The position numbers and the translations under genes were made by a program. From NCBI GenBank assembly GCA_009760855.2, contig WPIO01000039.1, forward strand, positions 2,736,001 to 2,800,000: DNA of 64,000 nucleotides, written 5' to 3'. Position 1 is the first letter of the stretch; each line of letters begins with the position of its first letter. The DNA comes from Cristatella mucedo. Lineage: Eukaryota > Bryozoa > Phylactolaemata > Cristatellidae. The notes below the pieces were generated by a model, which saw only the letters and a list, made by a program, of their open reading frames with translations, was not told the origin of the DNA and did no database searches. Positions 1 to 20,969 of the stretch are shown in pieces.

Positions 1-1220
1 GGGTTTTTGTTTATGCTCTGAAGCAGCATGAATTTAAGGTTCCTGGTGAACTGGCTATGAATTGATGACATTCGATGGAGTTTCAGGTTATTCCTATGGC
101 CTCTTATAGACTGGCCTCATTCGTGCCGAAGTAATGCCCATCTTGTCAACTGAAGAATTTAGGAAGCATTAGATGTTTTCAGTCATCTCTTTCTTTTGCA
201 CTTTCATCCTACAATTTCCACTCTTAACCCTAGATGTCAAAAGCTCAGCATTGGACTTGCTAAGTCTAAGGCCTCTGATTAGATTGTCGAGGTCTTTCTG
301 CTTTGGGGAAGTATGGCGTTCACTCCTTATCTGCATGTATGAAATTGTGCTCGAAATCTGCAATATCTTCCTTGCTGTATGACTTGCTGCTCTCTACTGA
401 AGATGGCTGACCTCTCTCTCTCTCTCCGGAGGGGTGGATATGGGAAATGCACTGCAGTGTGATACTGGGGTTATAGATATAAATGTCTGTGAATACATGA
501 TGGTAGGTGTGCTCCTGAAGTTTTGACGATCACCACAAGGGTTTGCCGTGCATGAGTAGTAGTTGCTTGAGTCGCCAATCGTTATCTGCCGACTTCTTTT
601 GATAGCAAACTTCACAGCTTTCTTGTCTCCCATGTACTAGCCAGTGAGCAATCCAGAATTATGTAAATTGAAAAATTATATTCCACACGAAAATTGATGC
701 TAGTGAACAGTCGTTGTTCTCCTTACCTTCAAGAGTTATCATGCTGTGTTTGCATGTGAAATTCGTAAGCCAGGATGTGTCTTGATCCTCGACAGGCATC
801 CTGAAGTATGCTTTTGTAGCTTTGCAAACCTTAACAGCCGCTTTCGCGGCGGACTAGTTTGCACATGTCTTGATAATGTGTCCATATTTATAGCAAAATG
901 CATCCGCTGGATCCAAGCAAAGTCGTGATGCCATTTCAATCAAATTCGCTGTTCTTTAAAAGGCTATTCACTATTCTCTTACTCTGCAGTAACAAAACCA
1001 AATGTTGTTTTAGGAACACGTGCCGTTACACTTCCATGGATGGATTCTACTCGATAGTATTGTGTCTGTCTAACCCTCATTAATTCTGATGGCAGCACAA
1101 TGCCTATACGCTTGCGCAAAAAAAGCATCAGCCAGACTGCTTGAAATGGCTGCCGGACCTCAAAGGTTTTGCTTTCGGTGTAAAAGGAAAACGTCACTGT
1201 AACTTGGTGAAGAACATATT
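1..1220. other. No recognised feature
   Basis: Short scattered frames only. No P450 exon, L2 or SINE sequence could be recognised. If gene A's exons 1-4 are in the window, they would have to be here or at 3.6-4.4 kb. Confidence 0.5.
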
Positions 1221-1300
1221 AGCTGATTTAACAGCCTCATTAGTATAGTGGCAGAAGAGCTTTGACGGCTTTACCTCCTGGAATCCTTTGTCGCAAAATT
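1221..1300 (-). mobile_element. tRNA-derived SINE, 3' piece
   Basis: Plus strand 'gctgatttaacagcctcattagtatagtggcagaagagctttgacggct' is the antisense of the SINE 3' region (complete copies at 9.2 and 41.0 kb). Confidence 0.7.
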
Positions 1301-1382
1301 TCAGTGTCATCTGAAGACAGTTACTACTGAAACCTTCAGTGGAGTAACTACTCGGCGAAAACCTAAGGGCTATACAAAGTTA

Positions 1383-1540
1383 GCTTATATAGCAGCCTCT
1401 TTTATATAGCTGAAGAAGAGCCTTAGAGGTTATCACTTCCACTTGCTGTGGGCAATATAAGATCGCTCACTGCAGGACTCGAACCCACCACCTGGGCAGT
1501 GAAGAGTGAGCAACGTACCTCCTCAGCTAAGACTGGGGGG
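1383..1540 (-). mobile_element. tRNA-derived SINE
   Basis: Antisense copy with the 3' region at 1383-1435, the hairpin region 'ctgtgggcaatataagatcgctcactgcag', B box complement 'ggactcgaaccc' (about 1475-1486), and A-box side 'cctcctcagctaagactg'. Confidence 0.8.
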
Positions 1541-1680
1541 GCTAATTGTAGGGTATACGACTCTCTCTCTCCTTATTTTCCATTTGTAAATGCTGGTTTA
1601 TGAAACTGCCATCGTGAAAGACGATGTTAATAAAACACATCTGTTGTTTGTGCTTCGGTGTGATGCTTCTCTGACGAATG

Positions 1681-1682
1681 CC

Positions 1683-1720
<38 letters not shown>

Positions 1721-2790
1721 TACTTGATAAAGGGCCCTCAGAGAACTTAATCTCTTTCTAGGCGCTTTACATTTGCTGCAAAGGGAAATGCAATTAAATG
1801 GTAAGTAAAATCATGCTTGAAAAACAAACAAAACGAATAACATGGTTAGGGGTGGTATGTACAGGGTCAGCATGCAAATGTTGTTAGTGGCAGCATGCAC
1901 AGTGTGAGCAAGCATAAGCACGTGAAGGACGAATCACAGGGACCCACTAAATGCTGTCTTAAATGTGTGTTTTTAAGTTCCTTTTAAATGTGGTCAGGTC
2001 AGGGGATGTTCTGACGCAGGTCGGGAGGGAGTTCCAGGCTTTGGGAGCATACGAACTAAATGCACGGTCTCCAAAGGATTTAAGGTTTGTATGAGGTATT
2101 TGTAGACTGTTGGATTCCGAAAAGCGGGTGGTACGATGCTTGGCCTGATGGGGGAGTATGTCGGAGAGATAGGCTGGAGCCATAGAATGAAGGAACCTAA
2201 AAGTGAGCAACAAAACCTTGAAGTCAATCCGTTGCTTGACTGGTAGCCAGTGCAGGTCGGCGAGAAGTGGAGTAATGTGGCAACTTCGACGCTCACGACA
2301 GACAAGCCTATCTGCGGAGTTTTGCACCTGCTGCAATCGCCTGATCGCACATGCTGGTAGGCCAGTAAGCAGTGAGTTGCAGAAGGCGAGACGAGATGTC
2401 ACGAATGCATGGACCAACTTAGATGTGGTATCCTTATCTAAACAAGCCCGAATTTTAGCAATATTATGAAGCTGAAAATAGGCAGATTTGACCGTGGAGC
2501 TGATATGGTCGTCTAACGAGAGGTCGCTTTGGAATATGACACCTAGATTTCGAGCTGATTCGACAGGAGATATGCAGGCAAAGCCAATTTTGAGCGTCAG
2601 CCTTTCCAATTTCTGAATCACACTGGGTTTGCCCATAACTAGTAAGTTAGTTTTGTCATCGTTCAGTTTTAGAAAATTTGCTGCCATCCATGTGCGGATG
2701 TCATCAATGCATGCAGAAAGTGAGTTGAGAGAATTTGAGGTGCTCGAAGGCTGGGAGGGATGAAAGCAAAGGTACAACTGAAAGGTATAC
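1681..2790 (-). mobile_element. L2-like LINE, 5'-truncated copy
   Basis: The ATT-repeat tail is at 1684-1720 (plus-strand AATAAT). Next on the minus strand come the conserved 3' end (TTTGCAGCAAATGTAAAGCGCC...GGGC) and the C-terminal part of the reverse-transcriptase ORF, open from 2825 to 1959. The frame includes LHWLPVKQRIDFKVLLLTF and AFSSYAPKAWNSLPTCVRTS, typical of L2/CR1-type elements. The element breaks off near 2780, just before the YADD box seen in the 45-kb copy. Confidence 0.9.
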
Positions 2791-2989
2791 TGTTCCTCAT
2801 AAACTAGTTTTCGTGGATACCTCATCCCTCGAGTGCATACACACGAATCTGTCGTCTACACTTGCCTGGCATCGCAACCAGAGAATTTCAAAATAGTGCC
2901 CTGCCCTCGGCAGCCAATTTTAAGGGTGTCAGCTATTTTCTATTTAGTTTAGTTAAAAGGGATTGGGAAAATACGCTTTGTCCCCACGG

Positions 2990-3590
2990 ATTACAACATT
3001 GAAATTTGTTAGCTATAACTCAGCCTTGGCGAACTAAGTCTCACTCTTGGCACTTTGCATATGCTGGAAAAGAATCGTTTCAATAGGTTAATGTTGTCAT
3101 GCACAATCTCAGCACACATAAGCATACATAGGGGACAGTTGGCATGTTTAGAGCCAAGGCAGCAAGGAGCAGACGGTTAGTTAGCTTCTTTTTAAATGTC
3201 CAATGGGGGAGGGGGGTTGTAATGATGTCAGCCGATAGGGATTTTCCGGGTTTGGGTCCTTATGAACTGGAGTCACGGTTCCCAAATGCTTTGATGTTCA
3301 TGTAAGGCACAGCCAACCGACGAGAGTCAGAAGAGTGGGTGTAACCATGGAAAGCCTGATTAGGAAGTACATGTATGTCAGATAGCTGGGCCATGTTGGT
3401 GCAAGAGTGTGAAAGGGCCTAAAAGTGAATCAGAGACCTAAAAGTGAATAAAAAAAAAGCCGTGAATTCAATGCACGGCTTGACGTGGAGCATTCTTGGT
3501 TGGTGAGAAGTGGCGCTATATGGCAATTTCGAAGCTCATGACAGACAAGCTTGGCGGCAGCAGTTTTTTGCCAACTGTTAGCATCTTTAT
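2990..3590 (-). mobile_element. Older L2-like LINE fragment
   Basis: Minus-strand similarity to the same 3' region (tail, 'CATGCTGCC', 'TTGGGAACCGTGACTCCAG', 'LHW' block) is clear but diverged, with no open frame. It seems to be a different subfamily from the neighbouring 1.7-2.8 kb copy. Confidence 0.7.
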
Positions 3591-4405
3591 ACACACCCTA
3601 CTATTACCACTTGTCACATTCTCCTTGACAAGTTGTTCAGTCTGGCATGTTGTTTGCATTCACTGACACTTTTGAAATATCTTGCAGATGGCGCTTCTGA
3701 ATGAGCTTTCCATAGGATTCGGTTCAGAAAAGGGGACCAAGAGCTCCCTCAGCGTTTGCTAATCTTGCAGTACCTGTGCTCGTTAATGACTCTGAGGTCG
3801 CTGTCTCTTGTTTTTTGCATATTAAAAAGTTCTGTGGTCTCAGACCTAGCAAAGTTCAGGGTTGTTGCTATTGTGTGGACCGTGCAGAGGTGTCGTTGTG
3901 TTTACGCATGGTGCTTGCCATAGCCTTATTTACTATTATAGTCAACAGGGTTATTTTGCCCACTTGCACGTCCATGGGTTATTTTCATTGCTCATTTAGG
4001 CCTTTCTGGCGACCTAGTGGTTATTTTCAAGGATTCTAAAACCATCTAATCTTGCTGGTAGTGAAGTTTTTCCCAGGTCAATAATTGCTAACCCTAACCA
4101 TCCACTTCATAAGTGCTAACCTCACATCTAAAGGGACAGGTGACTCCTGTGTGAATTGTGCCCCGAGAATTGCATTTGTATGGCTTATATACCCTACGCA
4201 CAGTTATATTTGTAAATCTACTTTTACTTTTTTTGGTTTATAGTGTCATTGAGTGGGCCGACTGCTATTGCTTATGTGATTTCTGCCTCCTGCTCTCTGC
4301 ATGGGCGACCCCTTAACCTAGTTATATTCATGGTTGTGCAGTTCAGCTGTATAGTGCAGCATGTTTTGACCTTTTAATATGCCTATGTATATTGTTTGTA
4401 TTTAG

Positions 4406-14736
<10,331 letters not shown>

Positions 14737-15239
14737 GTATGTAAGCAGGCGTCGATATGAGTTCGGCGTAACGAACAGTGTGGCTGCAAACTCACTCTGC
14801 CCTGTACATAGGTCGCAGCCAGGCTTTCTTATCAATCGAAAAAGGTCCTCGTTAGACAGATGGTGATGGCTATAAAGACTGTTTGGTTACTACAAAGTCA
14901 TCTAGCTTTTTACCCTGGCTTTTCTTCGTCCGATGCTTCTTGTGCTCCAGCTGCTTCATACTCTTCCTGCATGTGGCTGTTTCTACCTCTCAATAACCTT
15001 ACTTTCATTGCTGCCTCTTTTTCATCTGTGCTCCGTCGCTTCGAGGTGACACGAGTTACATTCAGTGATATCAATATCACACACAAGCATAAACAATCTA
15101 GCCTGCTTGTGCATCGTTCTGTCTTAGTTCCTAAAATTTACCTTATTTGTCACTATTACTAAAGCGATCCGTATCCTTGGTTTTCATCTTGTTTGTGCCT
15201 TCTTGCTGTGTAATTTGAACTAATTTGGGAATGACCGTC

Positions 15240-15600
15240 TTTTGAATTTCATGTGACATCGAATCGTTTAACCATACCTCGTAGGGACCTCAAAACCGTT
15301 GGAGGCCATGCCTTTAGTTCCTATGCTTCCAAAATGTGGAACTCACTACCGACGCACGTCACATCCGCTGACATGACGACTTTTAAAAATAATCTTAAAA
15401 TGCACCTGTTTGTTGCAGCATATGTTGGTTCTGTGTGATCCATTCTTCGTGTGCATATACTTGCTTACACTATGGCTGCTGCTTTCGGGTGATACCACCA
15501 ATAATGTGTCATGCCTTCTATCCAGCATCTGTAAAGTGTCTAGAAAGAGATTCAGTTCTCTGATCGTGCTATACAACTGTGTTATTATTATTATCGCCTA
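15240..15600 (+). mobile_element. L2-like LINE 3' end
   Basis: Sense-strand 3' ORF end (FSSYASKMWNSLPTHVTSAD) and 3' UTR ending 'gtaaagtgtctagaaagagattcagttctctg...gtgttattattattatc'. It sits just downstream of P450 A and could hold that gene's 3' flank. Confidence 0.85.
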
Positions 15601-16861
15601 CAAAGTCGAACTCAGCAGCCTGCCTTATCTTATTTTAGAAGCCCCCACTGAAGTTTGCTGCTGGTTTTGGTTTGCTGACAGCTGCAAAATCAATTTCGGT
15701 CTCATTCAGGCAGCGATTGGATGCCACCTGACCTGACTTACCATACCATGCCCAAGATCAGGGCTCTACAGAAGATTTGTTCGTGCTTGTGCACACGTAC
15801 TGTGTGATACATTGTCAATAGTTGTGATTTCTACAAATTCTTTATACATCTAATTACCCATATTTGAGTTTCTTATTTAAATTCTCCTGCAAAGTGCCTA
15901 CTTTAAAAAAATAAAGGATTATTGACGAGTAATACGTTTGCTTGGCTTAGACTGAGGAGCTCGGCTAACGATCCTGCTGCAAATGCACTGTGGTGCTGCG
16001 GTTATTTGTAACTGCACTGGTGTCGCCTGCTAAGGTACTTGAATATAGGCAGTACCCGGCAGCACTGCATATAAACGCACTAAATCGCTGCAGCTTGCAG
16101 GCAGTTGCATTGCATGTAATTGTTTGTTGTGGGATTTTCCCTGCACTGTAAATAATGGGATTTACCCTGTACCTGCTATAAATAGCCACTATGAATGTAA
16201 GTTCAATGTTGTTGGTTGATGGTTAGCATAAGGGGCTGCCTCCTAAATGTACACGACGGCCCATTTGAATTCCCCAGGAGGAACTATTCTTGCCATGGCA
16301 CTTAAAGCCTGCATGGTGGTGCAGTAATAGTCTTGCAGAGGCCACTGCTTAGGTGTCCACATTTCAGTTGGTCGGCTCTTTGGCTCTGGCCAGTGTTGGA
16401 GTGATCTGTGACCCCGACCTTGGACTTTCATCGAATGTGCTTACCGCAGGGTACTTTGGCAAAATGTTGTATGCTACAAGCTCCTGGTTGCATAGAAGTC
16501 GTCAAAGACTAACTTTTACTTAATGTTCGACATCTTTGCGTGTTGCGCATGCCGGTTATTGCAAATGCCCCAATCAGTAAATTGTTTTAGCTTATGTAAA
16601 TTGCCGAGAATGATATGTAATTCTCTTAGAGTGCTATCAAAAGGCTCTATTATTGTTGTTTTTGTTTCTGTTGTTGTTGTTTGCTTATCTGGTTAATTTC
16701 TTAGGCTCATTGTTGCTCTGCTTGAAGTAAGTACAAATGACAGCAAAATACTATTGATAGTAGAAGAACAAAGCATCTATGTCAAGGCTCCTTAGCTACG
16801 TATGTGGCATAGTGAAAATGTAGGCGTTACCAGCTCGTACTTCTTTCACTGGAAGAAAATA

Positions 16862-18275
16862 TATTAATAATAATACACTTGATATAGCACCCTCTGAGAA
16901 CTCAATCTCTTTCTAGGCACTTTACATTTACTACAAAGGAAAAACGATCGAATGCTTAGTGGTGGTATGCTGAGTAAATAACGAGAATAACATGGTTAAT
17001 GGTGACATGCACAGGGTCATCATGCAAGTATGGTTAGTGGCTGCGTGCACAGTGTCAGCATGCATAAGCATACCTAAAGAATGAATCTCAGGGATCCACT
17101 AAATGCTGTCATAAATAAATGCGTTTTGAGTTTCTTTTTAAATGTGGACAAGTCGGAAGATGTCGTGACGCAAGTCGGGAGTGAGTGCGAGGCTTTGGGA
17201 CCATAACCCAATTCCGGAATTAGTTTCGGGCCTTTTGAGCATACGAACTAAGGCACGGTCTTCAGAGGATTTGAGATTTGTACGAGATGTGGGTAAACAG
17301 TTAGATTCCGAAAAGCTGGTGGTACGATGCTCAGCCTGGTGAGGGAGTAGATCTCATAGGTAGGTTAGAGCCAAAGAATTAAGGGACCTAAAAGTGAGTG
17401 ACTAAACCTTGAAGTCGATGGATTGCTTGACTGGAAGCCAGTGAGGTCTGCGAGAAGTGGTGGGATTGTGGTAACTGAGACACACACGACAGACAAGCCT
17501 AGCTGCAAAGTTTCACAACAGCTATAAGAGCCTGGCTGCACAGGCCGATAGATCAGCAAGCAGTGAGTTACAGAAATAGAGACGGGACGTCACAAATACA
17601 TGAATCAATTTAAACGTTGTATCCCTGTTTAAACAAGCCCTAATTTTAGTAATGTTATGTAAATGAAAGTAGGCAGACTTGACTGTGGAGCTGATGTGGT
17701 CATCTAATGACAGGTCACTTTGGAACATTACACCTAGGTTTCGTGCAGATTCAACGTGAGATATGCTGGCAGAGCCGATTTTGTTAGCCTTTCCAATTTC
17801 TGAATCACACTTGGTTTGCCCATAACTAGTAAGTTATTTGTATCATCATTCAGCTTAGGAAGGTTTGCTGTCATTCATGTGCGGATGTCATCTATACATG
17901 CAGCAAGGAAGTTGAGAGAATTTGATGGGCTGGGAGATATCAAAGCAATGGTACAACTGAGTGTCAACCGCAACAAAAGTGAAATCCTAGATTGTGCTTG
18001 GCAATCGCGTCGGCAAGAGGGAGAGTATAAATCGTGAAAAGAACGGGACCAAGCACAGATCCCCGAGGTACCCCGTGTTTCAGAGGTTCCTCTGATGATA
18101 TTTGTCCATTCACATCAATATCATGTAGTCTCCCACTTAGATAGGACCTGGACAATTGCACTGCAGTGCCAGTGATGCCCAGCGAGACGAGTGGTGCTCA
18201 AGAAGTACTTGGTGATCGATAGTATTAGAAGCTAATGAAAGATCGAGCAAAACAAGCAGAGATACTCTACATTAA
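16862..18275 (-). mobile_element. L2-like LINE, long decayed copy
   Basis: Antisense tail at 16862-16935, RT C-terminus with frameshifts (FQSDLSLDDHISSTVKSAYF near 17700, and the RT stretch QLSRSYLSGRLHDIDVNGQI near 18140) ending near 18270. No intact ORF. Confidence 0.85.
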
Positions 18276-18279
18276 GTAA

Positions 18280-19655
18280 AATACTGTTGCTGCTCGCGTA
18301 GGATTCTGCACTACTCTGAATACCCGTAGTAGTTACATTGCTTCTGAGTATATCCTCTAGGATGTAGGTTGAAATGCTAAGCCATCACTCAGCCTAAGCA
18401 GCTTTTCTTTAGGCCCCTTCAGCAGTGAGCTGTAAGGTGTTTTTAGGAGCAATGAATTGATTTTATTACCGAAATGACTTAAGGTTCTCAAAATGGCGCC
18501 TATTTCTTTGAATGGCTAGCCAAATTTTTGAGGAGCTTCTAGGTCTATTTAAATAGGATGTACGAAATCTTTCTTTATGAGCTCAAAGGCATCTCCTGGT
18601 TACAAACTTTCAGCGTGCATTTAAAAAACGGTTTGTAGAATAGACTACTGTTATGGAGAGGCTGCCCCAGTCATACAAATAAGACCGTCATGTGCAGGCC
18701 TACTGCGTAGGCCTTGTGGGCATGGTAATAACTGTAGATGCAGGAAATTCATAATAGCTGTGCCTCGTGGCTACCCATCCAGTTGCAGCTTCGGCTAACC
18801 ATCGGAGCTGTACTCGTCTGAAGTTTAGCTTTAGATGTAGACTGTTTGGCTCTAGACAGTTGGCTGTGGATCCCTGGGATGACAAGGCATGCATGGCTTG
18901 TACACTTGGTCGGCTTACCAGCATCTTATTGATATCGTTCGAATAGCAAAGCCATTCCAGATACAAAGTGCATTCACCACTCCGCTGCAGCTGTAAATAA
19001 CTGTGTTTAAGTGTGTCATTAGGGTGGTAATGCAGCACATAAAAATAGCACTGGTCGGCATTCTGAATGTCGGCCATCGCTGGGAAATTAACGAGTGACT
19101 TGAGCCATGTTTTTGGTACACGGATTAGCTGGTCTGCTGCGTTTTCAGTGGAGCAAACCAGCTTTACCTGAAGCTTGCAAGTCGTAATCTTTAATATTAT
19201 CCCTATCACCAAGGACCTCATTCCGCCTATGCACCAATGCCCCGCTCTGACCTAAGCCGTATAACCCACAATGAACAAAGACTGAAAATCAAAGTTGAGC
19301 ATCGGCCGAAATCGATTAACGACTCGACCTCTGTTTGCCTTACGCTAAAATAAGGTTTGTGCCCGAAAAAGCAGCCTCGACTCCTGGTTGTGCAGGTTTG
19401 TGGGCTGCTGTGTATTGATTGCGGCTTTCTTCGAGCGACTTCTTGCTGCTCTTACGTCAGCTACCAGGCAACAAGAAAGTGGCCTGCTGCAGACTGTAGA
19501 CACCACGAGAAAAGCTACCTGCCGGTCGCAGACTTCGCTAGCGTTTTAACTTCGTCGCCCCACTTTCGAGTTGGTTTCCCTTCGGAAGCATGTACGGAGC
19601 GTGCATGGCGCCTGTCCAAATGTATTTTATAGCTAGGCTTTTTGCCCGAACTGTT
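18280..19655. other. Intergenic between A and B, no repeat recognised
   Basis: Apart from the unidentified minus-strand ORF there is nothing I can assign. Confidence 0.5.
18700..19221 (-). CDS. Unidentified 173-codon ORF, possibly retroelement-derived
   Basis: An open frame in a region free of L2 sequence. Near its start is VCSTENAADQLIRVPKTWLK, which faintly resembles the 'N-AAD-LSRVP' stretch that follows RNase H in some retroelement polyproteins. The rest (FYVLHYHPNDTLKHSYLQLQ) is not recognised. It has no visible splice context and no conserved catalytic residues that I can identify. It may be a decayed mobile-element fragment or a chance frame. Confidence 0.25.
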   Translation of the reverse strand: MRSLVIGIILKITTCKLQVKLVCSTENAADQLIRVPKTWLKSLVNFPAMADIQNADQCYFYVLHYHPNDTLKHSYLQLQRSGECTLYLEWLCYSNDINKMLVSRPSVQAMHALSSQGSTANCLEPNSLHLKLNFRRVQLRWLAEAATGWVATRHSYYEFPASTVITMPTRPTQ

Positions 19656-19659
19656 GCAG

Positions 19660-20056
19660 TAGAACAATAACCATACCTCGTACAAACCTTAAATCCTTTG
19701 GAGACCGTGCATTTAGCTCGTATGCTCCCACAGCCTGGAACTCCCTCCCGACCTGCATCAGAACATCCCCTGACCTGACCACATTTAAAAGAAACTTAAA
19801 AACATACCTATTTAGGACAGCATTTAGTGGGTCCTTGTGATTCGTCCTCGATGTGCTTATGCGTGCTGACACTGTTCATGCTGCCACTAACCACATTTGC
19901 ATGCTGACCCAGTGCATGTAACCCCTAACCATGTTATTCATTTTGTTTGTTTTTCAAGCATGATTTTACTTACTATTCTATTGCGTATCACTTTGCAGCA
20001 AATGTAAAGCGCCTAGAAAGAGATCAAGTTCTCTGAGGGCGCTTTATCAAGTGCAA

Positions 20057-20085
<29 letters not shown>
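19660..20085 (+). mobile_element. L2-like LINE 3' end with ATT tail
   Basis: Sense copy from 'accatacctcgtacaaaccttaaatcc' through the 3' UTR to ATT repeats at 20058-20086. Sequence is close to the 1.7-kb copy, so it is relatively young. Confidence 0.88.
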
Positions 20086-20087
<2 letters not shown>

Positions 20088-20965
20088 GCTCATTTGAGAC
20101 CGTGCCTTTGTATTGTATGCTCCCAAAGCCTGGAACTCACTTCCTACTGGCATTACAGCAGCTTAACATTTAAACAGAAGCAAACACACACACACCTATT
20201 TGTCATAGCATTTAGTGGGTCCAAGTGATTCGTCCTCAGTGTGCTCACTCGTGCTGACACTTTGCACGCTGCCACTAACCGTGTTTGCATGTTGTCCCTC
20301 TGCATGCCACCTCTAACCAAGTAATTCTTATAATAATAATAATAATAATAATAATAATGCACTTGATAAAGCCCCCTCAGAGAAATCAATCTCTCTCTAG
20401 GCGCTTTACATTTGCTGCAAAGGGAAATGCAATTGAATGGTGAGTAATATCATGCTTAATAAACAAACAAAATGAATAACATGGTTAGGGGTGACATGCA
20501 CAGGGTTAGCATGCAAATGTGGTTAGTGGCAGCATGCACAGTGTCAGCACGCATAAGCATGTGAAGGACGAATCACAGGGACCCACTAAATGCTGTCCTA
20601 AATAGGTGTTTATAAGATACTTTTTAAATGTGGTCAAGTCAGGGGATGTTCTGACGCAGGTCGGGAGGGAGTTCCAGGCTTTGGGAGCATACGAACTAAA
20701 TGCACGGTCTCCAAAGGATTTGAGGTTTGTACGAGGTATTTGTAGACTGTTGGATTCCGAAAAGCGGGTGGTACGGTGCTTGGCCTGATGGGGGAGTTTA
20801 TCTGAGAGATAGGTTGGAGCCAAAGAATAAATTTTGTTGTCGTTTATTGATCATGCAACCACTAACCATTCAATCGTGCTTCCTTTGCAGCAAATGTGAA
20901 GTGCCTAGATAGAGATTACATTCTCTGAGGGCGCTATGAAAAATGCATTATTTATTACTATTATT
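20088..20965 (+). mobile_element. L2-like LINE 3' end split by another L2 copy
   Basis: The sense 3' region begins at about 20095 ('gagaccgtgcctttgtattgtatgctcccaaagcctgg'), stops near 20328 after 'ctaaccaagtaattctta', and resumes near 20830 ('ttgatcatgcaaccactaaccattcaatcgtgc') to its ATT tail at 20950-20968. The two halves are collinear in the consensus. Confidence 0.82.
20330..20829 (-). mobile_element. L2-like LINE inserted into the 20.1-21.0 kb copy
   Basis: A 5'-truncated antisense L2: AAT repeat, tail, 3' UTR and ORF end (AFSSYAPKAWNSLPTCVRTS), stopping at 'aggttggagccaaagaat'. It is flanked on both sides by one collinear sense copy, so it is the younger insertion. Confidence 0.85.
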
Positions 20966-20969
20966 ATTA

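Noticed and set aside
746-928. Possible gene A exon 4 (VLILDRHPEV, then SFAN)
   Set aside because: It vaguely resembles VLLVSDPDVV and SFANRTP of gene C exon 4, but lacks the WRxxR and SSGKL parts, the spacing is wrong, and no matching splice sites were found.
3685-3780. Possible 5' exon of P450 A after 'tcttgcag' at 3680-3687
   Set aside because: The acceptor looks good, but the following codons match no P450 segment and no donor in the right phase follows.
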